64,000 bases of DNA, taken from Candidatus Gemmiger stercoravium (GTDB taxonomy: Bacteria; Bacillota; Clostridia; Oscillospirales; Ruminococcaceae). Below, in pieces: positions 10,411 to 19,695 of this stretch (position 1 is the stretch's first letter; each line of letters begins with the position of its first letter). The stretch covers positions 1 to 64,000 of the forward strand of contig DWWE01000043.1 of NCBI GenBank assembly GCA_019119835.1. The letters are read 5' to 3'. The notes beneath the pieces were generated by a model. It saw only the letters and a list, made by a program, of their open reading frames with translations, was not told where the DNA came from and made no database searches. A program made the position numbers and the translations under genes.

Positions 10411-12231
10411 TCAGCTCCCGTACAGCGCCCGCACGGTCTGCCGCAGCACCGGCGCGGCGTTGGCGCCCCCGCCGCCGTATTCCAGCACCACGGCCATGGC
10501 GTACCGGGGCTCTTCGGCCGGGAAATAACCGATCAGCACCGAATTGGTGTAGTACCCGCCGCCCGGGGCGCGCTCCGGGCGCTGGGGGCTGCCGGTCTTG
10601 CAGGCAAGGGTTACGGGGCTGTCCCGCAGCACGGCCAGGGTGCCGCTCATGGCCACCATCCCCTGCCGGATGGGGCTGAACACCTCGCGGCCGCCGGGGG
10701 CGGTGTCCGCCGTCCGGGGCCGGAACTGCCACACCGTCCGGCCAAGACTGTCATAGGCGGCTTTGGCAAAGTGTAGCGCCGGGCGCTGTCCGTCCCGGGC
10801 CAGGGCCGCCGCGTAGGCCGCCAGCTGCAGCGGGGTCACGGCGGTGTTGCCCTGGCCGATGGCGGCCTGCAGGGCCAGCCCGTCCTGGTAGTTTTCGTCG
10901 GTGGTCCAGGTCAGCCGGCCGGCGGCCGCCGGCAGTTCGGCGCCGGCGTCGGCGGCCAGGCCCAGCCGCTGCGCTGTGGCGGAAAACCCATCCACCCCCA
11001 CCCGGCGGCCCACATCATAAAAGAAGATGTTGCAGCTGTGCTGCAGCGCCGGGATCAGCGACACGGCCCCGCTGTGCCCCAGCTGCAGGCAGCGGGGCTG
11101 GTAGCCGCTGTAGAAGGTGTACCGCCCGCCGCAGAACACCGTGTCCGCCGGGGTGATGACCCCGCCGGCCAGCGCGGCGGCGGCCACGGCCGGCTTGAAG
11201 GCCGAACCCGGCGCGTACAGCCCGCTGCACACCCGGTCAAGCAGCGGGGCCGCGGCGTCGGCGGACAGGGCGGCATAGTCCTGCCGCCAGCGGTCCAGGT
11301 CATACCCCGGGCAGGAGACCGCCGCCAGCACCCCGCCGGTGCGCACATCCACCACCACCGCGGCCCCGGCGCTGCATTCCCGGCCGTTGCCGGCGGTGCG
11401 GGTGGTGCGCAGGGTCCGGATCTGGTCTTGCAGCGCCGCCTGCACGGCCTGCTGCAGTTCGCTGTCCAGAAACAGCTCCAGCGTGGCCCCGGGCCGGGGG
11501 TCCTGCAGCAGCCGGGTGCTGCGCCGGCCGTCCCGGTCCACCGCCACCTGCAGCCGCCCGCTGTGGCCGCGCAGCAGCGAGTCGTAGACCTGCTCCAGCC
11601 CGCTCTGGCCGATCTCGTCATTCATCGCCACCCCGGCGTCCCGCAAAGCATGGTTTTCGGCCTGCCACTGTTCCGCCGTGATGGCCCCGGTGTCCCCCAG
11701 CAGGTGGGGCAGCAGCGTCCCGTCGGGGTGGGTGCGCACCCCGCGGGCGATCAGCCGCACCGCGCCGCTCTGGGGCAGGCCGGCGGCGTAGAGGGCGGCG
11801 GCCGCCGCCTCGTCCAGCCCTTCGGCCAGCGGCAGCTCCCCGGCGCTGGCGGCAGAAAAAAAGGCGGCGAGGTGTGTTTCCACATCCTCGCCGTCCAGGC
11901 AGGTCTTCAGGTTCAACGTCTCAAGCGTCCGCAGCGTCTCGGTCAGGTCGGTGCCGGGCGGGGCCGGCAGGCAGAGGGTCAGGTCGTAGGCGGTGGCGTC
12001 CCGGGCCAGCACCCGGCCCCCGGCGTCCACAATGTCGCCCCGGGCGGCGGGCAGCGTCACCTGGTAGCGGGTCTGGCTGAGCTCCGCCACCCGCCGGGCG
12101 TAGTGGTCGGCCTGCAGGAACTGCATCCAGCCCAGCCGCAGGGCAAACAGCGCAAACACCGCGCCGCACACCACAGCCAGGGCGGTCAGCCGCCCTTTGC
12201 CCGGCCCCCGGGGCTTTTTCTGCCTGTTCAT
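10411..12231 (-). CDS. mrdA: Penicillin-binding protein 2-type transpeptidase
   Basis: SxxK in YAPGSAFKPA, SxN in LQHSCNIFFYDVG, KTG in LACKTGSPQ; N-terminal TM and dimerisation domain. Confidence 0.9.
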   Translation of the reverse strand: MNRQKKPRGPGKGRLTALAVVCGAVFALFALRLGWMQFLQADHYARRVAELSQTRYQVTLPAARGDIVDAGGRVLARDATAYDLTLCLPAPPGTDLTETLRTLETLNLKTCLDGEDVETHLAAFFSAASAGELPLAEGLDEAAAAALYAAGLPQSGAVRLIARGVRTHPDGTLLPHLLGDTGAITAEQWQAENHALRDAGVAMNDEIGQSGLEQVYDSLLRGHSGRLQVAVDRDGRRSTRLLQDPRPGATLELFLDSELQQAVQAALQDQIRTLRTTRTAGNGRECSAGAAVVVDVRTGGVLAAVSCPGYDLDRWRQDYAALSADAAAPLLDRVCSGLYAPGSAFKPAVAAAALAGGVITPADTVFCGGRYTFYSGYQPRCLQLGHSGAVSLIPALQHSCNIFFYDVGRRVGVDGFSATAQRLGLAADAGAELPAAAGRLTWTTDENYQDGLALQAAIGQGNTAVTPLQLAAYAAALARDGQRPALHFAKAAYDSLGRTVWQFRPRTADTAPGGREVFSPIRQGMVAMSGTLAVLRDSPVTLACKTGSPQRPERAPGGGYYTNSVLIGYFPAEEPRYAMAVVLEYGGGGANAAPVLRQTVRALYGS

Positions 12232-12319
12232 CGCCTGCACCGCCTTTCCCGGGGTATGCCCGTCTGTGCTGGAATTTCCCTCATTATACACGGCGGCGCG
12301 CCAAAATGCAAACGGCCGT

Positions 12320-13057
12320 TCACCCGGCCGGTACAAACACCACCCCGCCGCTGCGGCCGGTGCCGGTCAGGGGCGCCGTCTCCCGCAGGCCGGTGCCGTC
12401 TGGCTCGGGTACGCCGGCCAGCCTGCCGACCCACTGCCCGTCCAGGGTGGTCACCGTGGTGCCGGCGGCCAGGGAGCTGTGGCGGGGCAGGCCGGTCACC
12501 TGCAGCCGGCCGCCTTCCCGCAGCAGCAGCCCGGCCGTCTGCCCGGCCAGCACCGGCACGGCCCCCCGCCCGACGCCCGGCGGGTCGGCCTGGGCGGTGT
12601 CGGCGTCGGCGCTGCGCACCACCCCGCACAGCCGCCCCAGCTCGTCCAGCACCGGGGCGCCGGCGTCCAGCCCGCCGGCCGCCAGCACCAGCCCGCCGTC
12701 CGCCGCCCGGGCCGTGACCCGGGCGGGCTGCCATCCGCCCTGCGGGCGGGTCTCGCTGCCGGTCAGCGCCCGCAGCGCGTCGTTCTCGGTCTGCAGCAGG
12801 TCCGCCCGGGCCGCCGCGGTGCGCAGGGCGAAGCATTCGGCTTCCAGCGCCTGCAGCCGTGCCTCGAACCCCGGGGCCAGCCGTTCGGCCAGGGCGCTTT
12901 CCAGCCGGCGGGGCAGGGCGGCTGCGGCGGCGCCCAGCGGGGTGGGCACCCGGCGCCCGCCCCACCACAGCCCGGCTGCCAGCAGGATCACCGCCGCCGC
13001 CACGGCCCGCCGCCGTCCCCGCCGGGGCGGGCGGCCCAGGTCCAGTGTTCTGCTCAT
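12320..13057 (-). CDS. mreC: Rod shape-determining protein MreC-like
   Basis: N-terminal TM, coiled-coil (LLQTENDALRALTG), two beta-barrel halves (LDELGRLCGVV..., TLDGQWVGRLAGV); upstream of PBP2. Confidence 0.8.
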   Translation of the reverse strand: MSRTLDLGRPPRRGRRRAVAAAVILLAAGLWWGGRRVPTPLGAAAAALPRRLESALAERLAPGFEARLQALEAECFALRTAAARADLLQTENDALRALTGSETRPQGGWQPARVTARAADGGLVLAAGGLDAGAPVLDELGRLCGVVRSADADTAQADPPGVGRGAVPVLAGQTAGLLLREGGRLQVTGLPRHSSLAAGTTVTTLDGQWVGRLAGVPEPDGTGLRETAPLTGTGRSGGVVFVPAG

Positions 13058-13259
13058 GCGCTCACCTCCGTCACCGTAATTATATGGCGCACCGCCGCTG
13101 GGTAGACTTTCCGGGCCCGGTTCCTGTATAATAAGACGGAGGTTCCGCGGGCGCGCCTGCCCCGGAAATCTGTGAAAAAGAGCGGCGGCCCGGTTGGCAA
13201 CGCCCGGGCTGCCTATACTTGGGGTGTATCGGATGCACCCCGATAAGGAGGACCCCTTC

Positions 13260-14066
13260 ATGTCCTATCGTCTGCTTGTGTTGGATATCGACGGCACCCT
13301 GCGCCCTTCCGGCCAGGACCGGGTGCCCCGCGCCGTGGCCGAGGCGGTCTGCGCCGTGCAGCGCAGCGGGGTGCGGGTGGCCATCGCCACCGGGCGGGGG
13401 CGGTGCTGCATTCCCAAAGGGATGCTGCGCAGCATCCGGCCGGACTACTGGCTCTGCGCGGCCGGGGCCCAGCTGCTGGACCGGGGCGGCGCCGAATTGG
13501 CGGCCCGCCGCATGACGCCGGAGGAGATGTACGCCCTGGTGGATTTCTTTGAGGACCACGACCTGCCGCTGCGCTTCGTCTTTCGGGACGCCACCTACGC
13601 CTACCTGGACTACCCGGCCTTTGCGGCCCGCAGCCGGACCCTCGGCGATTCGCTGCGCGACGGCGAGGACCAGGACCGCCACCTGCAGGACATGCCCTTC
13701 ACGGCCTTCGGCCACCTGAGTCCGGTCCAGGCCGAACAGTTCCGGCAGAAGTACGGCTACCTGGGTCTGCGGTTCGTCTTTGAAGGGCCGGATTCCTGCG
13801 ACATCCTCTCGCCCGGGGTGGACAAGGCCGACGCCCTGGCCGCCCTGCTGCGCCGCCTGGACCTGCCGGCGGCCGACTGCGTGGCGGTGGGGGACAGCGA
13901 CAACGACGCGGAGATGCTGGCGCTGGCCGGCCTGGGCGTGGCGGTGGAGGGCGGCAGCCCGGCGGCCCTGGCGGCGGCGGACCGGACCTGCCCTTCCGCC
14001 GCCCGGGAAGGGGTGGCGGACCTCTGCCGGGAACTCTGGCCGGCGGCCTTTGCCGGGGCGGAGTGA
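13260..14066 (+). CDS. HAD-superfamily (Cof-type) hydrolase
   Basis: LLVLDIDGTLRPS and VAVGDSDNDAEML motifs. Confidence 0.92.
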   Translation: MSYRLLVLDIDGTLRPSGQDRVPRAVAEAVCAVQRSGVRVAIATGRGRCCIPKGMLRSIRPDYWLCAAGAQLLDRGGAELAARRMTPEEMYALVDFFEDHDLPLRFVFRDATYAYLDYPAFAARSRTLGDSLRDGEDQDRHLQDMPFTAFGHLSPVQAEQFRQKYGYLGLRFVFEGPDSCDILSPGVDKADALAALLRRLDLPAADCVAVGDSDNDAEMLALAGLGVAVEGGSPAALAAADRTCPSAAREGVADLCRELWPAAFAGAE

Positions 14067-14078
14067 AAGGGGGCCACC

Positions 14079-14612
14079 ATGCCGAAACAGACAGGCTATA
14101 CCCGGGTGGGCCCCGGTTTGCCGCCGGTGTGCGGGGCGCAGGCGTCGGCGCTGATCCTTGGCAGCTTCCCCAGCCCCAAAAGCCGGGAGCAGGGGTTCTT
14201 TTACGGCCACCCGCAAAACCGGTTCTGGCCGCTGCTGGCCGGCCTTACCGGGGCGCCGGTGCCCGCGTGGGAGGACATTGAGGCCAAAAAGCGGATCATC
14301 ACCCAAAACGGCCTGGCACTCTGGGATGTGATCCGCTGCTGTTCCATCCGCGGCGCGTCGGACGCCTCCATCCGGGAGGTGGAACCCAACGACGTGCCCG
14401 CCCTGATCCGGGCGCTGGGGGTGCGGGCGGTGTTCTGCAACGGGGCCGCGGCGGCCCGGCTCTATGCCCGGTACCTGCAGCCGGCAACCGGGCTGGCGGC
14501 GGTGCGGCTGCCCTCCACCAGCCCGGCCAACGCCGCCTGTTCGCCCCAGGCGCTGCGCCGGGCCTGGGGCGCGGCGCTGGCACCCTACCTGCCAGCTGTG
14601 GACAAATTGTAA
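14079..14612 (+). CDS. DNA-deoxyinosine glycosylase (uracil-DNA glycosylase superfamily)
   Basis: LILGSFPSPKSREQGFFYGHPQNRFWPLLA and LPSTSPANAA motifs. Confidence 0.87.
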   Translation: MPKQTGYTRVGPGLPPVCGAQASALILGSFPSPKSREQGFFYGHPQNRFWPLLAGLTGAPVPAWEDIEAKKRIITQNGLALWDVIRCCSIRGASDASIREVEPNDVPALIRALGVRAVFCNGAAAARLYARYLQPATGLAAVRLPSTSPANAACSPQALRRAWGAALAPYLPAVDKL

Positions 14613-14648
14613 AAAATCCCGGAACGGGGCGGCGGGCGGCAAAATTGT

Positions 14649-14677
14649 TTGCATCCCGCCGCGGTTTGCATTATAAT
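14649..14677 (+). promoter_or_regulatory. SigA-type promoter of the xpaC-telA operon
   Basis: TTGCAT-N17-TATAAT. Confidence 0.65.
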
Positions 14678-14744
14678 GAACCTGTGAACGATCGGACAAT
14701 GCCCCGGCCGCCGCCGGCGGAACGAAGGGGGAGAGGAGGCTGCC

Positions 14745-15368
14745 ATGACCCAGTGGGAAGAGACCCGGCGCAGGCCGGTGCTGCCCTGGTACCTGGCCGC
14801 GCTGGTGTGGCCGGTGGCGGCGCTGGCGCTGCCCATCTACCAGCCCTGGGCGCTGGGGGCGACGGCGGTCCTCAGCGCGGCGGTCGGGCTGGCCGCCGCC
14901 CGGCTGTGCCCCGCCCGGCTGGTGCGCCGCCAGGTGCCCTGCACCACCGGCGACGCCGAGGCCGACCGGCTGCTCACCGACATTGCCGGCCGGCTGGATG
15001 CCCTCGGGGCGCTCAACGGGGCGATCCCGGACCCGGAACTCTCCCGGCAGATGGACCGGATGGAGGCCGCCGGCCGCGCCATTCTCGAGGAACTGCGCCG
15101 CGCCCCGGACAAGGCCCCCCAGCTGGACCGCTTCGCCCGGTATTATCTGCCGGAGGCAGTCAAGATCATGTCCGCCTACGCCCGCCTGCAGCGGGTGCAG
15201 GGCCCCAACGCCGACGGGATGCGCCAGGAGGTGCTGGACACCGCCGGCACCATCGCCCAGGCGTTCGAAAATCAGCTGGACGCGCTGTATTCCGCCGAGG
15301 CGCTGGATCTGAGCACCGACATCGAAGTGCTGGAATCCATCCTGAAAAGTCAGAATCTGGCCGATTGA
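14745..15368 (+). CDS. XpaC-like (5-bromo-4-chloroindolyl phosphate hydrolysis) family protein
   Basis: TM N terminus plus helical domain (LPEAVKIMSAYARLQ...FENQLDALYSAEALDLSTDIEVLESILK), immediately upstream of telA. Confidence 0.8.
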   Translation: MTQWEETRRRPVLPWYLAALVWPVAALALPIYQPWALGATAVLSAAVGLAAARLCPARLVRRQVPCTTGDAEADRLLTDIAGRLDALGALNGAIPDPELSRQMDRMEAAGRAILEELRRAPDKAPQLDRFARYYLPEAVKIMSAYARLQRVQGPNADGMRQEVLDTAGTIAQAFENQLDALYSAEALDLSTDIEVLESILKSQNLAD

Positions 15369-15426
15369 CGGCCTTGCCCATACCACCCGCAGGGTGAACG
15401 CTGAAATGAAGAAAGGATGACCCATC

Positions 15427-16605
15427 ATGGCAGAACAAAATGCGACCCCGGACCTGGAACTGAACGTGCCCGCCGCCCCCAGCCTGACCCTGGAGGCGGA
15501 ACCCGCGCTGACGCTGGACCCGGCCGCCGATGAAAAGGTGGTGGAGGAGGCCAGGAAGGCCGCCCCCGTCAAGGTGGAGGACACCCCCCTGTCGCCGGAA
15601 GAGCAGCAGATGGTCGATGACTTCGCCCAGAAAATCGACATCACCAACTCCCAGATGGTGCTGCAGTACGGCGCGGCCAGCCAGAAAAAGCTCAGCGACT
15701 TTTCCGACACGGCGCTCTCCCGGGTCAAGACCAAGGATATGGGGGAGACCGGCGAGCTGATCACCGACCTGATCGGGGAACTGCAGGGCTTTGACGCCGC
15801 TGAGGAATCCAAGGGCTTCTTCGGCTTCTTCAAGCGCCAGCAGGCCAACATCGCCAACCTCAAGACCAAGTACGAGAAGGCGGATGTGAATGTGGAGCGC
15901 ATCAAGGCCAAGCTGGAGGACCAGCAGGTCATCCTGATGAAAGACATCACAATGCTGGACAAGATGTACCAGCTCAACCTGGTCTATTTCAAAGAACTGA
16001 CCATGTATATCCTGGCCGGGCGCAAAAAGCTGGCCGCCGTGCGGGCCAACGAGCTGGCCGCCGCCCAGGCCAAGGCCCAGCGCACCCAGCTGCCCGAGGA
16101 CGCCCAGGCCGCCCGGGACCTGTCCGACCAGTGCGACCGGTTTGAAAAGAAACTCTACGACCTGGAACTGACCCGGAACATCTCGATCCAGATGGGCCCC
16201 CAGATCCGGCTGATCCAGTCCAACGACACGATGATGGCCGAAAAGATCCAGACCACCATCGTCAACACCATCCCGCTGTGGAAGAACCAGATGGTGCTGG
16301 CCCTGGGTATGGCCCACAGCCAGCAGGCCATGCAGGCCGAGCGCGCCGTCACCGACGCCACCAACGAGCTGCTGCGCAAAAACGCCGCCACCCTCAAGCA
16401 GGGCACCATCGACATCGCCCGGGAGTCCGAGCGGGGCGTGGTGGATATTGAGACCCTCAAGCAGACCAACCAGGAGCTGATCTCCACGCTGGACGAGCTC
16501 AACAAGATCCGCGCCGACGGCAAGGCCAAGCGGGCCGCCGCCGAGGCGGAACTGGGCCGCATCGAGGGCGAACTGCGGGCCAAACTGCTGGAAGTGAACC
16601 GCTGA
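15427..16605 (+). CDS. telA: Toxic anion resistance protein TelA family
   Basis: GFFKRQQANIANLKTKYEKADVNVERI...; ARESERGVVDIETLKQTNQELISTLDE. Confidence 0.93.
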   Translation: MAEQNATPDLELNVPAAPSLTLEAEPALTLDPAADEKVVEEARKAAPVKVEDTPLSPEEQQMVDDFAQKIDITNSQMVLQYGAASQKKLSDFSDTALSRVKTKDMGETGELITDLIGELQGFDAAEESKGFFGFFKRQQANIANLKTKYEKADVNVERIKAKLEDQQVILMKDITMLDKMYQLNLVYFKELTMYILAGRKKLAAVRANELAAAQAKAQRTQLPEDAQAARDLSDQCDRFEKKLYDLELTRNISIQMGPQIRLIQSNDTMMAEKIQTTIVNTIPLWKNQMVLALGMAHSQQAMQAERAVTDATNELLRKNAATLKQGTIDIARESERGVVDIETLKQTNQELISTLDELNKIRADGKAKRAAAEAELGRIEGELRAKLLEVNR

Positions 16606-16648
16606 ACCGCGGCCCCCGGCGGGAAAACAGGCCGGAAAGGAGGCGCCC

Positions 16649-17296
16649 ATGCAGCTGGAACAACAGGAAACTTTTGAGATCACCGGCCCCCAGCTGGAAG
16701 TGCTGGGCCGGGCAGAGAGCAAGCTGCCCGCCCCGGCGCGCAAAAAGCCGGTGGCGGCGCTGGCCCTGGCGGCGCTGGCCCTTGTGTCGGTGCTGGGCAT
16801 CGGCGGGGTCAAGCTGCGGATGCGGTACGACCGGACGCTGGCGCTCTACACCCGGACCGACGAGTACGGCAACGGCATCCTGCAGGACCAGGACGCCCAG
16901 GCGGACGCCGCGGCCAGCCTGATCCGGCTGGGCGAGCGCATTCTGGGCGAACAGGACGAGACCGTCGCCCGGGCCCGGAACGCGCTGGACGGCTGGAACG
17001 CTTCGGACAAGCAGGACCCGGCGGAGCAGTACGACTGCAACGCCGAACTGTACAGCGCCGTGGGGGACCTGTACCTGGCCGCCGACCAGGCGGCGGGGGA
17101 GGGGGAGACGGCCCAGCTGGAGGCGCTGTACGCCGAATTCACCTCCCGCCAGGCGCTGATCGAGCGGGCGGCCGCCAACACCTACAACCCGGCGGCCGAA
17201 AGCTACAACAGCGCCGCAGACTGGTTCCCGGCCAACCTGATCGGTGCGCTCTGGGGCGTTGAGGAAGCGCCGCTGTTTGCCCCCGGTGCCGACTGA
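16649..17296 (+). CDS. LemA-like membrane-anchored protein
   Basis: One N-terminal TM; C-terminal YNSAADWFPANLIGALWGVEEAPLF resembles the LemA family signature. Confidence 0.65.
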   Translation: MQLEQQETFEITGPQLEVLGRAESKLPAPARKKPVAALALAALALVSVLGIGGVKLRMRYDRTLALYTRTDEYGNGILQDQDAQADAAASLIRLGERILGEQDETVARARNALDGWNASDKQDPAEQYDCNAELYSAVGDLYLAADQAAGEGETAQLEALYAEFTSRQALIERAAANTYNPAAESYNSAADWFPANLIGALWGVEEAPLFAPGAD

Positions 17297-17336
17297 GCGC
17301 CGCCGGGCCCGCCCATGAACCAAAGGAGGCAAGCCC

Positions 17337-18269
17337 ATGAGAGATACCGCTGTGCGCCGGGCGGCCGGCCTGACCGCCGCGCTCTGCCTGGCACTGGCCG
17401 GCGCCCTGCCGGCTGCGGCCGCGCCGGAGGTGGACCCTGACAAGGCGGTCATTGACAACGCCGACATCCTCACCCGGGATACGGAGACCTACATCACCGA
17501 CCTGAGCACCGCCCTGCAGGAGAGCTGCGGCGCCCAGATCGGCGTGTATACCGTCGAGTACATCGGCAATTACACGATGGAGGGCTATACATACGAGCTG
17601 GCCAACGCCTGGGGCCTGGGCGACGCCGAGCGGGACAACGGCATCGTGCTGGTGCTGGCCCCCGGCGAGGACGACTACCGGGCCATGTGCGGCGCCGGCC
17701 TGGAGACCCAGTTCACCGTGCCGATGCTGCAGACCATCCTGGATGAGGAGCTGCTCCCCAGCTGGGAGGAAGGCGACTATGACGCCGGCGCCCGCGCTAC
17801 GGTGCGGGCCATGGCGGACCAGCTCTGCACCATCTACGGCCTTTCGCTGGATCTGGACGACCCGGCGGCCAGCCTTGCCGGCACGGCGTCCGGCGCCCGC
17901 CCGGCCCGCCAGTCGGCCTTCCCCTGGGTGGGCCTTGTGGTGCTGCTGGTCGTGCTGGTCTTTGCGCTGGTCCTCTTCGCCCGGCCCCGGGGCCCCGGCT
18001 ATCGCGGCCCGCGCTTTATCTTCCTGGGCGGCTGGCGGCCGCGTCCGCCCCGCCCGCCCTATCCGCCCCGCCCGCCCCGGCGGCCTCCGCCGCCTCCGCG
18101 GGGCGGCTTCGGCGGCCCGCGTCCCGGCGGTCCCCGCCCGCCCCGGCCCGGCGGCGGTTTCCGGGCAGGCGGCGGTGGCTTCCGCGGTGGGGGCGCCGGC
18201 CGGTCCGGCGGTTCCTTCCGGGCTGGCGGCGGTTCCTTCCGCGGCGGCGGCGCCGGTCGGCGGCATTGA
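17337..18269 (+). CDS. TPM-domain (YgcG/Psb32-like) protein with Pro/Arg/Gly-rich tail
   Basis: Signal peptide, VIDNADILTRDTETYITDLS...GIVLVLAPGEDDYRAMCG, TM, then low-complexity PRPP/GGFRGGG tail. Confidence 0.88.
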   Translation: MRDTAVRRAAGLTAALCLALAGALPAAAAPEVDPDKAVIDNADILTRDTETYITDLSTALQESCGAQIGVYTVEYIGNYTMEGYTYELANAWGLGDAERDNGIVLVLAPGEDDYRAMCGAGLETQFTVPMLQTILDEELLPSWEEGDYDAGARATVRAMADQLCTIYGLSLDLDDPAASLAGTASGARPARQSAFPWVGLVVLLVVLVFALVLFARPRGPGYRGPRFIFLGGWRPRPPRPPYPPRPPRRPPPPPRGGFGGPRPGGPRPPRPGGGFRAGGGGFRGGGAGRSGGSFRAGGGSFRGGGAGRRH

Positions 18270-18307
18270 CCCCGCCCCCCGGCGCTCCTGTCCGGATGAA
18301 AGCCAAT

Positions 18308-18340
18308 GAAAAAAGGCACCCGGTCCGGGTGCCTTTTTTT
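18308..18340. terminator. Bidirectional terminator
   Basis: GAAAAAAGGCACCCGGTCCGGGTGCCTTTTTTT between convergent genes. Confidence 0.88.
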
Positions 18341-18398
18341 CTGCTGTCATGCGGCTGCCGTGCAAAAACGGCGGCTGCGCGGAAAGCGCGGCGGAGGA

Positions 18399-19520
18399 TC
18401 AGACCTCCTTGAGCTCCCCGCGGGAACTGGCTTTCAGGTAGGCATAGATAAAGCCGTCCAGATCGCCGTCCATCACGGCCTGCACGTTGCCGGTCTCGTA
18501 GTTGGTGCGGTGGTCCTTCACCATCGTGTAGGGCATGAACACATAGCTGCGGATCTGGTGGCCCCAGGCGATCTCGTTCTGCACGCCCTTGATGTCGTCG
18601 ATCTTGTCCTTATGCTGCTGCAGGGCAATCTGGTAGAGCTTGGCCTTCATCATCTCCATGGCGTATTCCCGGTTCTGCAGCTGGCTGCGCTGGGTCTGGC
18701 AGCTGGTCACGATGCCGGTGGGCTTGTGGATCAGCCGCACGGCCGAGGAGGTCTTGTTGATGTGCTGGCCGCCGGCGCCGGAGGAGCGGAACACCTGCAT
18801 CTCGATGTCGTTGGGGTTGATCTCGATGTGGATGTCGTCGTTGAGCTCGGGCATCACTTCCAGGCTGGCGAAGCTGGTCTGGCGGCGGGCGTTGGCGTCA
18901 AAGGGGCTGATGCGCACCAGCCGGTGTACGCCGTTTTCGCTCTTGAGCATCCCGTAGGCGTTGGCGCCCTTTACCATCATCGAGGCGCTCTTGATGCCGG
19001 CCTCGTCGCCGTCCAGCACATCCAGCACCTCCACCGCGTAGCCGTGCTGTTCGGCCCAGCGGGTGTACATGCGGTAAAGCATCTCGGCCCAGTCCTGGGC
19101 TTCGGTGCCGCCGGTGCCGGCGTGGAAGGTCAGGATGGCGTTGTTGTGGTCATATTCGCCGTTGAGCATCGTCATCAGCTGCAGTTCGTCAATGGCCTTG
19201 GCCACCTCCTCCACCGCCTGTTCGCCCTCGGCCGCCAGCTCGGGGTCGTTCTCCTCCTCGATCATCTCCAGCAGGGTCTCGGCCTCCTCATACTGGGTGG
19301 CCAGCTTGCGGTAGCGTTCCAGCTTGTTTTTCAGTTCGCCCATCTCGCCGTACACCTTCTGGCTGCGGGCCTGGTCGTCAAAAAAACCCGGCATGGTCAT
19401 CTGGTGTTCCAGCTCGGCCAGCCGCTTTTCGCTGGCCTCAATGGAAAGCGCTTCCCGCAGGTCGTTCACGGCGGTCTCGTAGCCGTGCAGTTTGGATTTC
19501 AGTTCGTCAATGGTGATCAT
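18399..19520 (-). CDS. prfB: Peptide chain release factor 2 (no programmed frameshift)
   Basis: SPF motif (RISPFDANARRQ), GGQ motif (SSGAGGQHINKT); continuous frame from MITIDELKSKL. Confidence 0.95.
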   Translation of the reverse strand: MITIDELKSKLHGYETAVNDLREALSIEASEKRLAELEHQMTMPGFFDDQARSQKVYGEMGELKNKLERYRKLATQYEEAETLLEMIEEENDPELAAEGEQAVEEVAKAIDELQLMTMLNGEYDHNNAILTFHAGTGGTEAQDWAEMLYRMYTRWAEQHGYAVEVLDVLDGDEAGIKSASMMVKGANAYGMLKSENGVHRLVRISPFDANARRQTSFASLEVMPELNDDIHIEINPNDIEMQVFRSSGAGGQHINKTSSAVRLIHKPTGIVTSCQTQRSQLQNREYAMEMMKAKLYQIALQQHKDKIDDIKGVQNEIAWGHQIRSYVFMPYTMVKDHRTNYETGNVQAVMDGDLDGFIYAYLKASSRGELKEV

Positions 19521-19695
19521 GTGGATTCCCCTATACTTAAATGTGTTTCCGGGAACAGGGCCCCGGTTCCGCCTTTTCAAGACACTGATACAGATTCAGT
19601 ATACCGCAAAACCGCCCGGGTGTAAAGAGCCGCCTTGCTGGCCCCGCACCCCTGTGCTATAATGGAGCCACTTGTGGAAAAAGGAGAGGAATCCT

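Noticed and set aside
13080-15977. 965-aa minus ORF
   Set aside because: Antisense to HAD hydrolase, glycosylase, XpaC and TelA genes; low-complexity composition typical of high-GC shadow ORFs.
15427-16605. TelA as evidence for a plasmid-borne tellurite resistance island
   Set aside because: Neighbours are chromosomal housekeeping genes and no mobile element signatures were seen; TelA family is widespread chromosomally.
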